In this document: in pieces, positions 45,974 to 56,842 of the stretch | Position numbering within the stretch: position 1 is the first letter of the stretch | Layout: each line of letters opens with the position of its first letter | NCBI GenBank assembly: GCA_012656075.1 | Contig: JAAKBF010000116.1 | Span: forward strand, 124,001 to 188,000 | Length of the DNA: 64,000 nucleotides | Direction of reading: 5' to 3' | Source: Phytophthora hibernalis | Lineage: Eukaryota; Oomycota; Peronosporomycetes; Peronosporales; Peronosporaceae | Notes under the pieces: model-generated | What the model was told of the DNA's origin: nothing | Databases searched by the model: none | The model's input: the letters and a program-made list of their open reading frames with translations, nothing else | Program-made: the position numbers and the translations under genes

Positions 45974-46667
45974 ATTACCATTGAATTCATACCAACCCAA
46001 ATTGCTTCGGTAAGGAAAGTTCAAGTCTTCTCCAGTGACACAACCTGTGCCCACTTGTTCATGGGTCACACAGCTGCATTCTTCATGTAGTGGTCCAGTA
46101 TCGTCCCGAATATGTTCGCCATCGAGGCATACGTCTTGACTCTGGAGGTCGGGGTCGTAGCTCAGGGCGAGACGATACCATTGACTTAACTGCAGGCCGG
46201 TTACCACCACGGGTTTGGCATCCAGTACAGAGCTCCGGACGAGTTCACAACTCCAGTCGGTTGATGGTAGTGTGGCCATGGACAGCTGTCTCGCTTGTTC
46301 GACTGCAGACCGAAGACCCTAGAGTATACCTCCGAAACAATGTCCGGTTAAAGCTGGTAAGAAGATTGAGCCACACGCCGAAGCTGAAGTTCTGATTTTA
46401 TAAGCTGGTGAGGCGAAAGGTGTATGGTTTCTTGCTATCCACCAGATAGGCGAAGGAGTCGAGATTGAGGTTGTTTCTTACTTGTCGACCTTCAAAACGC
46501 AGAGATGGCACCACCACCACGACTCACGAGTCGCCATCATGCGAAGCCGTTGCCAACGTGTTTGAACCATCACGAATTGGTGTGCGACCGATTGAAGGCG
46601 TCGTGACCTGTCAAGAAGCTGCCCAACACCTTGAATGCGTCAGCTGGAAGGAGTTCCATCCTTGAAT
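45974..46667 (-). pseudogene. F-box/LamG copy 2, N-terminal part
   Basis: Minus strand from ATG 46667: MELLPADAFKVLGSFLTGHD matches the F-box lead of copy 1 (LHILCSFLTGFEAF). Further pieces are NFSFGVWLNLLTSFNR, TGLQLSQWYRLALSYDPD, VCLDGEHIRDDTGPLHEE and NLGWYEFNGN, in different frames with several stops, so this copy was decaying independently of the retrotransposon. The last residues abut the 3' LTR; the protein would continue at 41008. Confidence 0.75.
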
Positions 46668-47297
46668 TGGAGACTTAGGAAGTGATCGACGGATTTTGTC
46701 ATTGACAACCTGTGACAGGGAGCAGCTTGAACTTCAAGCCAGACAACGTGCGGCTAGCAGAGATCCGAGCAAAGTCTCGAATAGAGGACCCCGGTGTGTA
46801 TCATAAGACAGCATGGTGGTTGAACGGAGAACTATGTACTGCTGTACATGCAGACAGTATTAATAGAGACTGGAGCATAGCTGTACCATATTACGTAGTA
46901 GTAGTAATAGTTTGTACACATACCATGCGAACAGATATGGCAGCGGCATCCTCCTTCTTTATTGCCAGACTCTTTTGACTACCGGTATATGTATGAACAG
47001 AACACATTGCGCTGGTCAATTTGGGCGTAACCGCGTTGCTGAAGTATTATAAGATAAGCCCAGGTGCTATTAATAGGGCGATGGGAACAAATATTGACAT
47101 CGACGGCGAAACGATTTAAGCTGTACTACTATTAATATTTTAGTAGTGTGTGTCTCTCCTAGTAAAGTATAGAAATACTACGTAGTACTACTTTCTAGAA
47201 CCAGCCACCGGTAGACGCGCTATTCATCCATCACGTTGTGATACTTCGAGTAAGCACTGAGCAGCACCAACTGTTCGTTTTCAGACATAGTGGACTT
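46668..47297. other. No recognised gene
   Basis: AT-rich intergenic DNA with short TAGTAGTA-type runs (about 46893-46910, 47120-47200). Nothing assignable. Confidence 0.35.
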
Positions 47298-47712
47298 TTA
47301 GAGCATCGTATAAAACGCGTTCACATCCATGCTCTCGTCGAAGTCGTCGAATTGCTTCGCCAGCTGGGGTTTGAGATTGTTGAAGAGAGTCTTCAGGGTG
47401 GCGGGATCTCTCAGCCTAGAGAGAACCTCAAACACCTTATCCGCCGATTGTGCCAAACCAAGATCCTGCCAGCCTTTATCTGGTCGAGAAATCCTCTCTC
47501 TTCTTCGTCATCGTCTCCTTCGTCGAGAACCTTGTGAGCTCTAAAAAGAGAAGAGACTAATCGCGAGTACAAAAGGCGGAAACCGGAGTACAATACCGGT
47601 TACCGCTGATACCGAAAAAAGGGACGAGTAAAGAGGACATACCGGTACATACTGGCAGAACGCCGAGTACACTAAGCGAGAGAATGAAAAGATACCAAGT
47701 TGCCGATGCCAT
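47298..47712 (-). CDS. Small secreted-protein candidate with acidic EER stretch
   Basis: The ATG at 47712 starts a signal-peptide-like leader (MASATWYLFILSLSVLGVLP). A GTATGT donor follows directly and a pyrimidine-rich TTTTTAG acceptor lies at 47541, giving a 102-nt intron (47642-47541). Exon 2 reads AHKVLDEGDDDEEERGFLDQ and, after one frame change near 47475, a helical tail (SADKVFEVLSRLRDPATLKT; KQFDDFDESMDVNAFYTML, stop at 47300-47298). Leader, EER and short helical tail recall RXLR-class effectors, but no RXLR is present. The intron phase does not match the exon 2 frame without one further base, so the model is tentative. Confidence 0.42.
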
Positions 47713-48132
47713 CTGCAGCTTGCCGCTGCCGTCGGCAATTTTGTGGGCTCCGGCCCGTCGGGCTCCTCATCCGCTCAAGTTCTCACGCCAAAACTGATTT
47801 TGCGCTGGAGTAGCACAGACTCTTGCGCGCTCTGCCCTTCCAGTACAGGTAACCAGCCACGTCCAGTACGAGTCGGGCAGCAAGCCCACACCAGTGCTGC
47901 CAGAGCGCCGCACCAGAACAACCGGTCAGCCTCAGTACAAGCCGGACAGCAAGCTTACCTCAGCGCTCCTAACGGTGCGTTGCTCTTGTTCGTTGTCTGC
48001 TCTCCTGCCGCCGTGCTAAATATGTTGCACTATATTCAATGCCCAGACCATGGCGCGTAGCTCGCCGACCGACCGTCACCCAACTTTCAACCACGTATTC
48101 AACCACGAGACGAAGTCCAGCCAACGATCGCA

Positions 48133-50614
48133 ATGCAGTTTTACGATGCGTACAGCTACGTGCACGACCACAACGACGGCAAGCGTGGGAGGGCAGTGAC
48201 ATACAGGTGCGCCGAGCACCAAAACTGCGGACGGTTCTTCCACATCTGCGCGGTTAGCGCGGCGCAGTCTGGCGTACTGTCGTATATCCTCGAAGTGAGG
48301 GGGTCGCATTCAGGCGCTGCTGCAGGTCGCAAAAAGAGCGGCATACATCCTGTCCTCGTCGTCGAAGTTGACACCGCGGCACTGGGCAAAGAGGGACCCG
48401 TGTCCATCCTTAACGGGCTTCGTATGAAGTACATAGACCAGATGCATCTCTTCAATCAACTACCGACGCGCGCACAGATCAAGAGCAGAAAGGGATGCCT
48501 TATGAACAAGGCGGTCAAAGCGACGCAGATAGATACATTCGCCGACCTGTACCAGTGGGCACACCTACAACCGAGACGAGGTTTTTCAACAGCGGTTTAT
48601 ATGACCGCGTGAACTCCAGCCGGCTTCAGTGCGGAGCCGGCTGGAGTTCAGAATGAGCTCATCGTACTGAATTGCTTTGACCACCGGTACGAGGAGGAAG
48701 GCGTCTCAAAAACGTCGTTCGGGTTAATTTTTCGACACGTCGCGTTTTTCGTAACGTGCTGTACGCAGTTGAGGGGCAGCGGAGGGATGGTGTATTTGCG
48801 GCTGCGGATGGCACCTACAAGCTGCACTACGGTACGATTCATGCCTCAATTATTTTACATTAACGCATCTGACTAATACGCTACAATTGAATAATGCAGG
48901 AAACTGGGTCCTGGTTGCGTTCGGGACGTACCGTAATCGGTACACCGACAAGCACGTGTACAGCAAAAACTTCGTTCCCTGGGCGTACATGTTTGTCCGA
49001 ACGGAGCACCAGTACGCGTACGAGCGGCTGTTCCGCACAGTAGCCCAGCTAACAGAGTTGTTCTTCAAAGTGGAGCTGGACGTCAAGTACGGCAGCTTGG
49101 ACCATGCCGCCTGTATTGCCAATGCGTACGTGGCGGTGTGGCCGGATATCACGCTATTGGACTGCTACCCGCACGTCTCGCGCAAGTGTCGCGAAAAGTC
49201 CAGCCTTCTTACGGTGCCAGACTACTACAAGACTAAAATCGAGATTAACGCTAGGCAGATGCACCATACAAGAACGCCTGACGAGTTCAAGGCGGTTGCG
49301 AAGCTCTGCACGGACCACTGGCGTGCGGATGGACAAGACGCGTATGCAGAATGGTTTACAAAGGTCTATTTGTCGGAGCCGTGGTCACGCTGGTACACCA
49401 TGAGTGCCATACCAGGCATCTTACCGTCCCAAAATGCGTTAGAGTCGCACAATGGAGTGATTAAGACGTGTGGCGTTAGGGTGAAGCGCGCCAAGACTGG
49501 AGTTGTGCTTAATGACTCAATGCCGCGAGTCCTGGCAATGGTCGGTACCGAAGGGCCAAAGGGTCCGTTTGGACACTTCTTCGAAGGTGAGATGGACGCT
49601 ATGTTTCCTAAATAGGACTTAAACACACTTACGCCTTTGTGTGCAGGACCTCTGCCTAGCCAAATGGTTCATCGGGCGCTGGAGCATGTAGCTCCAGGCG
49701 CATACATCAAGAAGCGAAAGACGATCAACCGAAAGCGCGTTGTCCGCTCCATCTTCTTTAATTCCTCGCAGTACATGGACTCGCCCAATCGTGCCACTGG
49801 CGAAGAGGTCACGGACGATCGAGTGAAGAGGTACGCATGTGAATAGTGGCCATTATCAGTGGTGGCTTGCTTACGGTGCCGTTGACCCCGTTCTGGTACT
49901 GCGAGGCAAAAGAAGGAAAGCTTCGCAAGGAAGACACCGTGCTGGATATCAACCTTCACTATCTATCGCTGCATGAGGTTGAGTTTCGTGGTGAGCCCGG
50001 CCAAATCGACAGCTTTCACTTGACCCTTCAACCTGTCATCACCAGCGACAAGGTGACGTGATCTGCATGCTTCCTCGGGTAACAATGCGATTCATCGAGT
50101 GTTTGATTCTCTTTCTTAGATACAGGAAATTCGAGGTCTGTACCGTTGCGACTGCAAGGCATTTATGTCGACTGGCTGGGCCTGCTCACACGTCGTCGCG
50201 GCCATGGCACTTGCCGACCAGTTCGATTTGGATTGCGCGGCGACGCGTCTTCCGACGAAGAAGGTCAGTGGTGGTCAAAGAAAGATTCCAGGCGCTCTGA
50301 ACATCGATGTCCCACGCGTGTTCTCACCCGCTAACTTGATATCGCGCCTGCAGCGACAGCCAATGTACGTGCACAATTGGCAAATATGCAAAGACTTCAC
50401 CTTCGAGGAAGACGGAGTCGAGACGACTGAGTTCATCGCTGGTCGGATCAAGAGCACCAAGCTCCAGCGAGGGGGATACAAGTGGCGCGTGAAGTTCGAT
50501 GATAACGACGTGATCTTTTACGGGTGTGAGGAAATCGTGGAGATCATCGTGGCGTCGCGGCGTCTCGGTTTGGACATGACGAGTTTGGAGGAATTGGAGG
50601 CGATAGGCGCTTGA
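48133..50614 (+). pseudogene. Mutator-like (MULE) transposase with SWIM zinc finger
   Basis: The N-terminus (MQFYDAYSYVHDHNDGKRGR; YRCAEHQNCGRFFHICAVSA) looks like a FLYWCH/WRKY-GCM1-type DNA-binding domain. The catalytic part is split: RNVLYAVEGQRRDGVFAAAD leads through an intron (48832-48899) to GNWVLVAFGTYRNRYTDKH and SLDHAACIANAYVAVWPDI. The C-terminus has a SWIM zinc finger YRCDCKAFMSTGWACSHVVA (about 50141-50200). Further introns fit at 49587-49646 and 50053-50119 (60 and 67 nt). Damage: an in-frame TGA at 48610-48612 at a hairpin, frame changes around 48740 and 49840. Three well-formed host-style introns are notable for a transposase. Flanking inverted repeats were not found. Confidence 0.75.
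48610..48650. repeat. Perfect 16-bp-arm hairpin inside the MULE coding sequence
   Basis: Arms 48610-48625 and 48635-48650 are exact inverted copies (TGAACTCCAGCCGGCT) around a 9-nt loop. The left arm supplies an in-frame TGA to the transposase. Confidence 0.85.
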
Positions 50615-50802
50615 GGTTCCAGCTCTGTGTCGCGTAGCATTTTGCTCATTTGAGACGGCGTCAAACGAACTGATGCTTACGGACCATTTGGAGTTTTCGA
50701 GATAAACGGCTTCAAAGATTGGTCAACCAAAATCGAACTAACCGAAAATTCTCACAAAGAGCCCCTTCCCACAATTACCCATTTTTCAGGTGTATCGACT
50801 CG

Positions 50803-52958
50803 ATGGACACGAGGGTAACGGGCGTAGCTCCAGGCAGCAGCTCGCCTCCAGACGGTGGCGATAATGCAGACGACACTATGTCTCCCGGACAAGACGATCT
50901 CCTCGCCAGTCACGGGAAGCTACTAGACTCACTTCGACCAGACCCAGAAGGATCAAGCGACGACGCCTCGAAAGATAGTTCATGGGAGCCTGTGTCGGAC
51001 GATTCAAGTGGAGTGTCAAGTGCTGGAGTAGTTGCGGAAGAGCAATCGGAAGCAGAATCTGATGACGACTTCGCGGAGGATGGGAACGTCGTTTTGATTG
51101 ACGACGATCTTCGTGATCGAGTTACGCGTTGAATTCGTGCAGATACGTGTGATGATCACTGCCTTCAAGGAAGGCGGCCGAGATCGAAACCTTCTTGTGC
51201 TCTCTATCGTATATGACGCCCCAAGAAAAGAAACAGAGTGTACTAACGTCGCTGGCCATGCTGATGAAGACGGATACGGCAGTGCGTCGGCGTGGGACTG
51301 GAGTGCGACAGGTTTTCGCTTACTTGATCCTCTAGTTGGGCGTGTGAGTCGTGAATCCTCGTGCGCCGTCTACGATGTCTCTACTGCAACCATCACTTGC
51401 TACCGATACCAGATACAAAGGGGCACGTTCTCCGTCAAGACTCACCGTGGACTGATGAACATCAACGCTGCCAAGATCGATATTCAATGACTGGTGGCCT
51501 GGTTCCGTTCATTTGCGGCGACGTTAGGTGACGTCGTTCCTGTACGAATTCGGACTCAGAAAACGATTGATGGAGTTGTTCGCAAGCAGTACACCGATGA
51601 AAACTACACGTTGTTACCTGCTTACTTCACGTGGGACCAACTATTCACAGAAATGCACAACTTCGTAGTGGAGAACGACTTGGAAGTGCGAGAACCACGT
51701 CCATCTACGTTTCGGAAGTTAGTTCAGCAGTATTGTCCGGCGATTCGGATCCGATCCCCTCGAAGCAACGTATGTGCATCCTGTACGCCCGAATGCGCTC
51801 GAATGTCACTGCAGAACTCACCGAGGAGCTTGGCAGTCACACAGCTTCGGCCAAAGCGATGAGGTACGGATATAGGAATCATTTCGTTTGGACATGGATA
51901 CTAACATAATTTTGATTTGCTGTGAACATTTTCAATAGGTTGGAGTATCAGTGTGACTTACAAGCAGTATCTGAAGAACGTGCTGTGATTGTGATGGACT
52001 TCAGCCAAAATCTCACGCTGCCGAGTGTGACTTCCACGCCATCCCAGTGGTACTTCCTGTCGTTGGTCAACGTGAACGTGTTTGGCATTTACTATGCCAA
52101 CAAAAGCATTCAGTACAACTACGTCTACGACGAGTCGGTCGCTGGGAAAGGTTCGGACGAAGTTAATAGCATGTTCTATCACTTCATCCAGCGGATTGTG
52201 CTTGTAAACGGTCATCGCAAACTAACTATCTACGCCGACAACTGCGGAGGGCAAAACAAGAACACTACGTCATCAAGATGCTGCTAGCATTGGCTCAAAC
52301 CGGTGAACTCGAAACTGTCGAGCTCAAATTTTATGTGAAGGGCCACACAAAGAATGCCGTCGACCGTGGCTTCAGTCACATGAGGAAGAAGTTTGCGAAA
52401 GAAGACGTGTGGACTACCGAGCGGTTGCTGGAGGTGATAAACGCGTCTTCAACGAGCTCGGCGCTCGTGCACATTCCCAAAGAAAACGCGGTGATGAAAA
52501 CATGCTGTGGTGTAGTCAAAGAGGCCTACAAGGATCTTGCTATCCTGCAGCGCTACCAGATTTTTGTCATGAGCGAGTCAAAGCCAGGAGTTGTGAGATG
52601 CCGTGTTGGACCGGCTGACGAGGTTGTTAACCAAGATTGACGGCGTGTTTTCGATGGTATTCACACCGACGCTGTAAAACTTCGTGGCCTACTTGAGAAT
52701 CATCTAAAGCCTCTACAACCCCTGCTCGAGAAGAAGCAGCAGATGCACAACAAAATTCGGCCGTATGTCTCCAGGGAATACGCTTCGGACCCAATATACG
52801 ACGCGCCCACCGATGAAGAGGAGAGACTTGCGAACGAAACCAAGCAGGCTCGCCGTAAAGCGAATGCCCAGAAAAAGACAGCATCAACTACTTCTGCTAG
52901 AGCCGAACATGCCCCACGGAGCCCACAAAAGAACAAGCGACTGAAAACGAAGACCTCA
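50803..52958 (+). pseudogene. Unclassified DDE/RNase-H-like transposase family (DNCGGQNKN type)
   Basis: Pieces in several plus-strand frames form one family: an acidic N-terminus (MDTRVTGVAPGSSSPPDGGD), then TPQEKKQSVLTSLAMLMKTD, RESSCAVYDVSTATITCYRY, VAWFRSFAATLGDVVPVRIR, LLPAYFTWDQLFTEMHNFVV, EERAVIVMDFSQNLTLPSVT (first candidate Asp), LTIYADNCGGQNKN (second candidate Asp, about 52208-52260) and VKGHTKNAVDRGFSHMRKKF (about 52334-52395). Asp boxes plus GHTKN..DRGF suggest an RNase-H-fold nuclease, but I cannot name the superfamily. Frame changes near 51110, 51320, 51760-51900 and 52265 and a basic lysine-rich tail to 52958. The region 51860-51940 may hold an intron. Confidence 0.55.
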
Positions 52959-53606
52959 TGAACGTAGCGAGGGACAGCTCAGCTCAACCGAAGACAGATA
53001 ACAATCTCGGAAGCGTGCCAAGAAAGATAAGTAGTGCAGCTGAATGATGGCAGTTAATCCAAATGATCCTTTCGTCCAATACCTAAACTATCCAAAATGG
53101 GTCCTTCGTACCCAAAAATATAAATAATTACCCCTCACAAATTCAAGATCACTCATAGACCCTTCAATTTAGACCTGAAGGAATCCGAATTAGAACATGG
53201 GAATAGTTGCAATCGCTTCAGCAGGAAAACTACGCTAAGGAGCCATAAAAATTCTAGAAAGTTGCATCTACAGGGAGACATGTTTTTAGAGGACCGAAGC
53301 CTAACGAGTATTTCACTTTTCAATAGTCTGAAGGGACCATTCGAAAGAGGATACGCTCCTCTTTCGAATGGTGTGCCTAAATCGCGATTAGTACTTAGGT
53401 TAGTAAGCATCTTTTCGTTTGACGCCGTCTCATTTATCCTTTCAATCAAAGCATGACGTTTTCTTTGAGGTTTAAACCTAAATGGTAAAGCTTGAGTTGT
53501 ACCTTCACTAAGACATACACGCAGGGTAACGACCTGGATACGCGCACTTCTTGCATTTTCAAGCGGTAATCTTAGACCAACTTCTTTACGGTGTTCTTCT
53601 CCCACT
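52959..53606. other. Intergenic with one hairpin
   Basis: No gene recognised. The only structure seen is the perfect inverted repeat at 53336-53372. Confidence 0.4.
53336..53372. repeat. Perfect 16-bp-arm hairpin
   Basis: Arms 53336-53351 (ACCATTCGAAAGAGGA) and 53357-53372 are exact inverted copies with a 5-nt loop TACGC. It could be a MITE remnant or a terminator-like structure; no gene overlaps it. Confidence 0.85.
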
Positions 53607-54234
53607 TCACTTACTTGGCAACATCTGCCTTCGTTGTAGTCTCCACGCGGCGGCGGTGTCCTCCTTCTTCACCTCTACCTTGTTTGCCACCTTCTGCTTA
53701 ACAACAATCACCTCTCGGACGGCTTCATCTTGATCTTGGTTGCCAGCTCGTCGTTGTTGACTTGATGACCCCGTCCATTAGCATGAGAGTCTCCGTCGGG
53801 TTCCACTGCTGGGCCACCAACGTGAAGAGCGCGATCTGGAACGTCTTGGCTACCACGAACATCATGGATCGCCCCTTGGTCACGTCTGCGCTGAGAGTCG
53901 CCGAGTTGATCTGCATGCAAAGGTCCTCAACATCACCTTGAGCGGGTGGCCACAGTGGCTGAAGGACGACCGCCACGTCCAATAGCTCCGACCCAACTGC
54001 GACCGCCACCACTGCGGGTAAGTCGTTTTGACAGGTTTTGATGGAATGGCAGAACGCTGAGTACGCGGCAGCAGTTGCCAAAGCTGTGTACTCGGCGTTC
54101 TGCCATTCCGTCAAAACCTGTCAAAACGGGTCGTGTACTTGGTTGGAAAGTGTGGTAGCCGTAGCTGCTGAGGTCGTATCTAGGGTCGCGACGACCGCGG
54201 CTGCCGTCACAACAGTAACGTAGCTCAGACGCAT
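53607..54234 (-). pseudogene. Secreted protein of unknown function, interrupted by a hairpin insertion
   Basis: The ATG at 54234 starts a clean signal peptide (MRLSYVTVVTAAAVVATLDT, TSA). The mature part begins ATATTLSNQVHD, is cut by a 108-nt insertion carrying an immediate TGA, and resumes LPAVVAVAVGSELLDVAVVL, DVEDLCMQINSATLSADVTK, MMFVVAKTFQIALFTLVAQQ. After frame changes near 53760 and 53715 it ends NNDELATKIKMKPSE, EVIVVKQKVANKVEVKKEDT, with stop at 53609-53607. Removing the insertion leaves the reading frame intact across the site. I do not recognise the family. The signal peptide and absence of membrane segments suggest secretion. Confidence 0.6.
54022..54129. mobile_element. 108-bp hairpin insertion (MITE-like)
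   Basis: Arms 54025-54064 and 54088-54127 are 40-bp inverted copies with two mismatches and a 23-nt loop. On the minus strand the gene reads CAC-GAC before and GAC-TTA-CCC after, so GAC (or ACGAC) is a candidate target duplication. Excision in silico restores VHDLPAVV. Confidence 0.75.
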
Positions 54235-55266
54235 TGGGGAGGGATTGGACGCTTGAGCCACCGGAACTAAATTGCGAAATGAGGGAAAAGAACTTCAATC
54301 GCGCAGTTACAGATAGAGCCTCGTCAGTGAGAAAGTTAGGGCTTCTTGTCTTGGAACTCCTGCATTCCATGCTAGCATTTCGGATTTGAGCTATTTGCTC
54401 TCATTTTTTAACCTGCTGTACTGTGCAACTTTATTGTGTTCGAGAGTCAAAGTTTTGATTGCTCAAGGAAGCTATGATCCTTTTAAAATAATAGCAAAGG
54501 TTGAAAAGCCTACCTATCAGTGGCGTCCTCCAACATGATAATGGGGAGTCGCAGTTGATGGGGCACACGCGCAGAATGTCGCTTTGCTGCTGGGCAAAAC
54601 CGAAGTTATGTCCTCCTTATTTTTTACACGTCAACAGCGGCTCCTCATAATCAAGCTGGAGGGAACAGTGCCATAACAGATAAGGTGGTGAATTCACTTG
54701 GCAATCTGCAAGCAGGAGTGCACAAAAGAGGAGCAAATATCCATGCATGGGTTTCTGGTCACGATTTTCGTGTTTGCCATGAGCAGCACGGCGTCTGCGG
54801 ACAATATCGGCGAACAAAACCTTTCTAACTGATCTTAGACCTTTCCCTTTAGTGGTGTTGTTGCCGTCCCCACCTGTCCGTACGTCATGAAGCGCGAATG
54901 GTACTGCCAAGTACCCGACTTGGGTTGCACCTTCACACCATTGGGAAACACTTCTTGGATAAAAGCTGCATAGCCCTTCAATTATGTCTTTTGGCAAATG
55001 TTCAAGTGAATTCACAATACACGATATTCTGGTGCTTTTAATGGCAATGCTTTGATTTGAGCTCGCCTTCGCCTATTCAGGAATGAGCTCTGGTGGACTG
55101 TTGGCCCCGAAGCGAAAGGCTATAGAACTACTGGAGCATACAGAACATGTGCTACTTAGTACTTCAAGTATTTTAATAAAAAATATTTTTAAAATAAAAA
55201 ATACGAATTTGTGCAAGAACTACTACCGGTAGTACATGTACTTTAAGTATACGGTTAGGTAAAATA
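54235..55266. other. Gene-poor stretch
   Basis: An open frame on the minus strand (55015-54617) has no recognised domain and no signal peptide, so it is not called. Confidence 0.35.
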
Positions 55267-55592
55267 CCAATTATGGCACGGTTTCGATGGTGTCAGAAAT
55301 AGGGACTCAACTACATAACTTCGCAAAACTACGGAGCATAAGTTATATCCCTTAAAAGCGGAGATAAATGCGCATGTGGTGAATAGTTCAGACGGACGAG
55401 GTTTGATTAAGCGTTATTAGCAAGAGCTAGCCAAAGTTGATAAAATCATACAGGAAGAAAAGGTGTGCCAGTTCGTGGCACGGTCATGCAAATTTCAAGT
55501 ATAAGCAAATCCCTCAGATAACTTATACGTTTTTAGCGCCAAAAACGGCGCAAAGTTTAGTGAAATCAAGTCTAAAACCGTGCCATAATTGG
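55267..55592. repeat. MITE-like unit with perfect 18-bp inverted ends
   Basis: CCAATTATGGCACGGTTT at 55267-55284 and its exact complement at 55575-55592 bracket 290 bp without coding capacity. GTGGCACGG also occurs once inside (about 55473). No TA duplication is visible. Confidence 0.65.
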
Positions 55593-56480
55593 CACAGTGC
55601 CAGAACTACGTGGTCGCTGAGGTAGCATCAAATGTTCGCTATTCAGAATTACAAATCGTAATACTATGTAGTGTGCTGTTTACGCTGTTTGTATTAATAC
55701 ATGTACAGTACCGCACAGTGATTTGAGATTTCGACTCGGGTTGTAGTTTAATCGATCTACAGTTCCCGGCAAAGGGAGAAAGGTGGGACCAATAACGGTT
55801 GCAAGGTGAAATATATACCAGTAGATCTAGGTTTTGTTACAAACGTTCTCATTTTACAATGGAAATAACTGATTGCGGTTCCCCTTTGCCGGGGAACTCT
55901 GTATGACCGTCAGCAGAAACATTAAGAGGGGCATTGTGTTGTCGAGACCATGTTACATGTACATAGCGGTACTGTTGCATTACACGTATTTTGTTTGCTT
56001 GGTGGACAAAACAATCAATTTTCTTTTTCGAGTTCGAATTGTACTTGATTGGAGCATCCCCTTGACCCACGAGCGAGCAAACCGAAGCGAGCCCACGGAT
56101 AAAATGTCTGCAGACGAACAAACGCGTTACATGTACATGTAGTGCCCTGCTTCTAAACTCAAACAACAAATTATCCGGAGAATATGCCAGTGGAGCAAAA
56201 TAACGAGTCCCCTAAAAACAAACATCTGGCCGTCATAGCCAAGTTGAGTCGAATGGCTTCAGTCGATCTTGCTGTGTCACTGACACTGTCAGGCAGGACA
56301 TACGGACGATGCAAGATCCTCGTAAGATTTGAGATCACCAACGAAGGTGCATGTTGAACATGCCATGTTCTAATAATCGGGAATATCGGATGTTCGACAG
56401 GATCCGGCACTTTTGGTCTGTTCCATGCCTGAAGAATCAAGTGAGTAGCCAACCCAGGTACAGTGCTGTACATGTACATG
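55593..56480. other. Gene-poor stretch with ACATGTAC palindromes
   Basis: No gene recognised. ACATGTAC/GTACATGT words recur (about 55700, 55952, 56128-56139, 56468-56480). Confidence 0.4.
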
Positions 56481-56482
56481 TA

Positions 56483-56840
56483 TTATTGTGGTTTTCATCC
56501 ATTTTGGCAAACATGAGGTCTCCTATCCCGAGATAGGGGGTCCGAAATAGAGATCAGCTCCGAGATAAGGTCCGAAATGTAGCAAGGGAATAGGTTTGTG
56601 CTGCTACAGCATGTCTGTTATATAGACAACATTCCGTTTTGCCGCTTTTGAACGGCATAAATGAGTGGCATATCTGCATCTCGGATGCCATCAGCCCACC
56701 GTCGGCGTGACTGGCCGGCTAGTGGAGCGTGCCACTCCGATTTGGGCCCCAAGATAGACTTACCTATCCCGATTTATAAATTGGACCCCTCAGAGATGCG
56801 GAGCTAAAATGGGCGGCAAAAAGGTTGAAAACCACAATAA
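56483..56840. mobile_element. Stowaway/mariner-type MITE with TA duplication
   Basis: Inverted ends TTATTGTGGTTTTCA (56483-56497) and TGAAAACCACAATAA (56826-56840) are flanked by TA at 56481-56482 and 56841-56842. The 358-bp interior is non-coding. Features fit a Tc1/mariner-mobilised MITE. Confidence 0.75.
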
Positions 56841-56842
56841 TA

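Noticed and set aside
54617..55015. 132-codon minus-strand frame
   Set aside because: No recognisable motif, no signal peptide, and no splice or homology evidence that I can judge.
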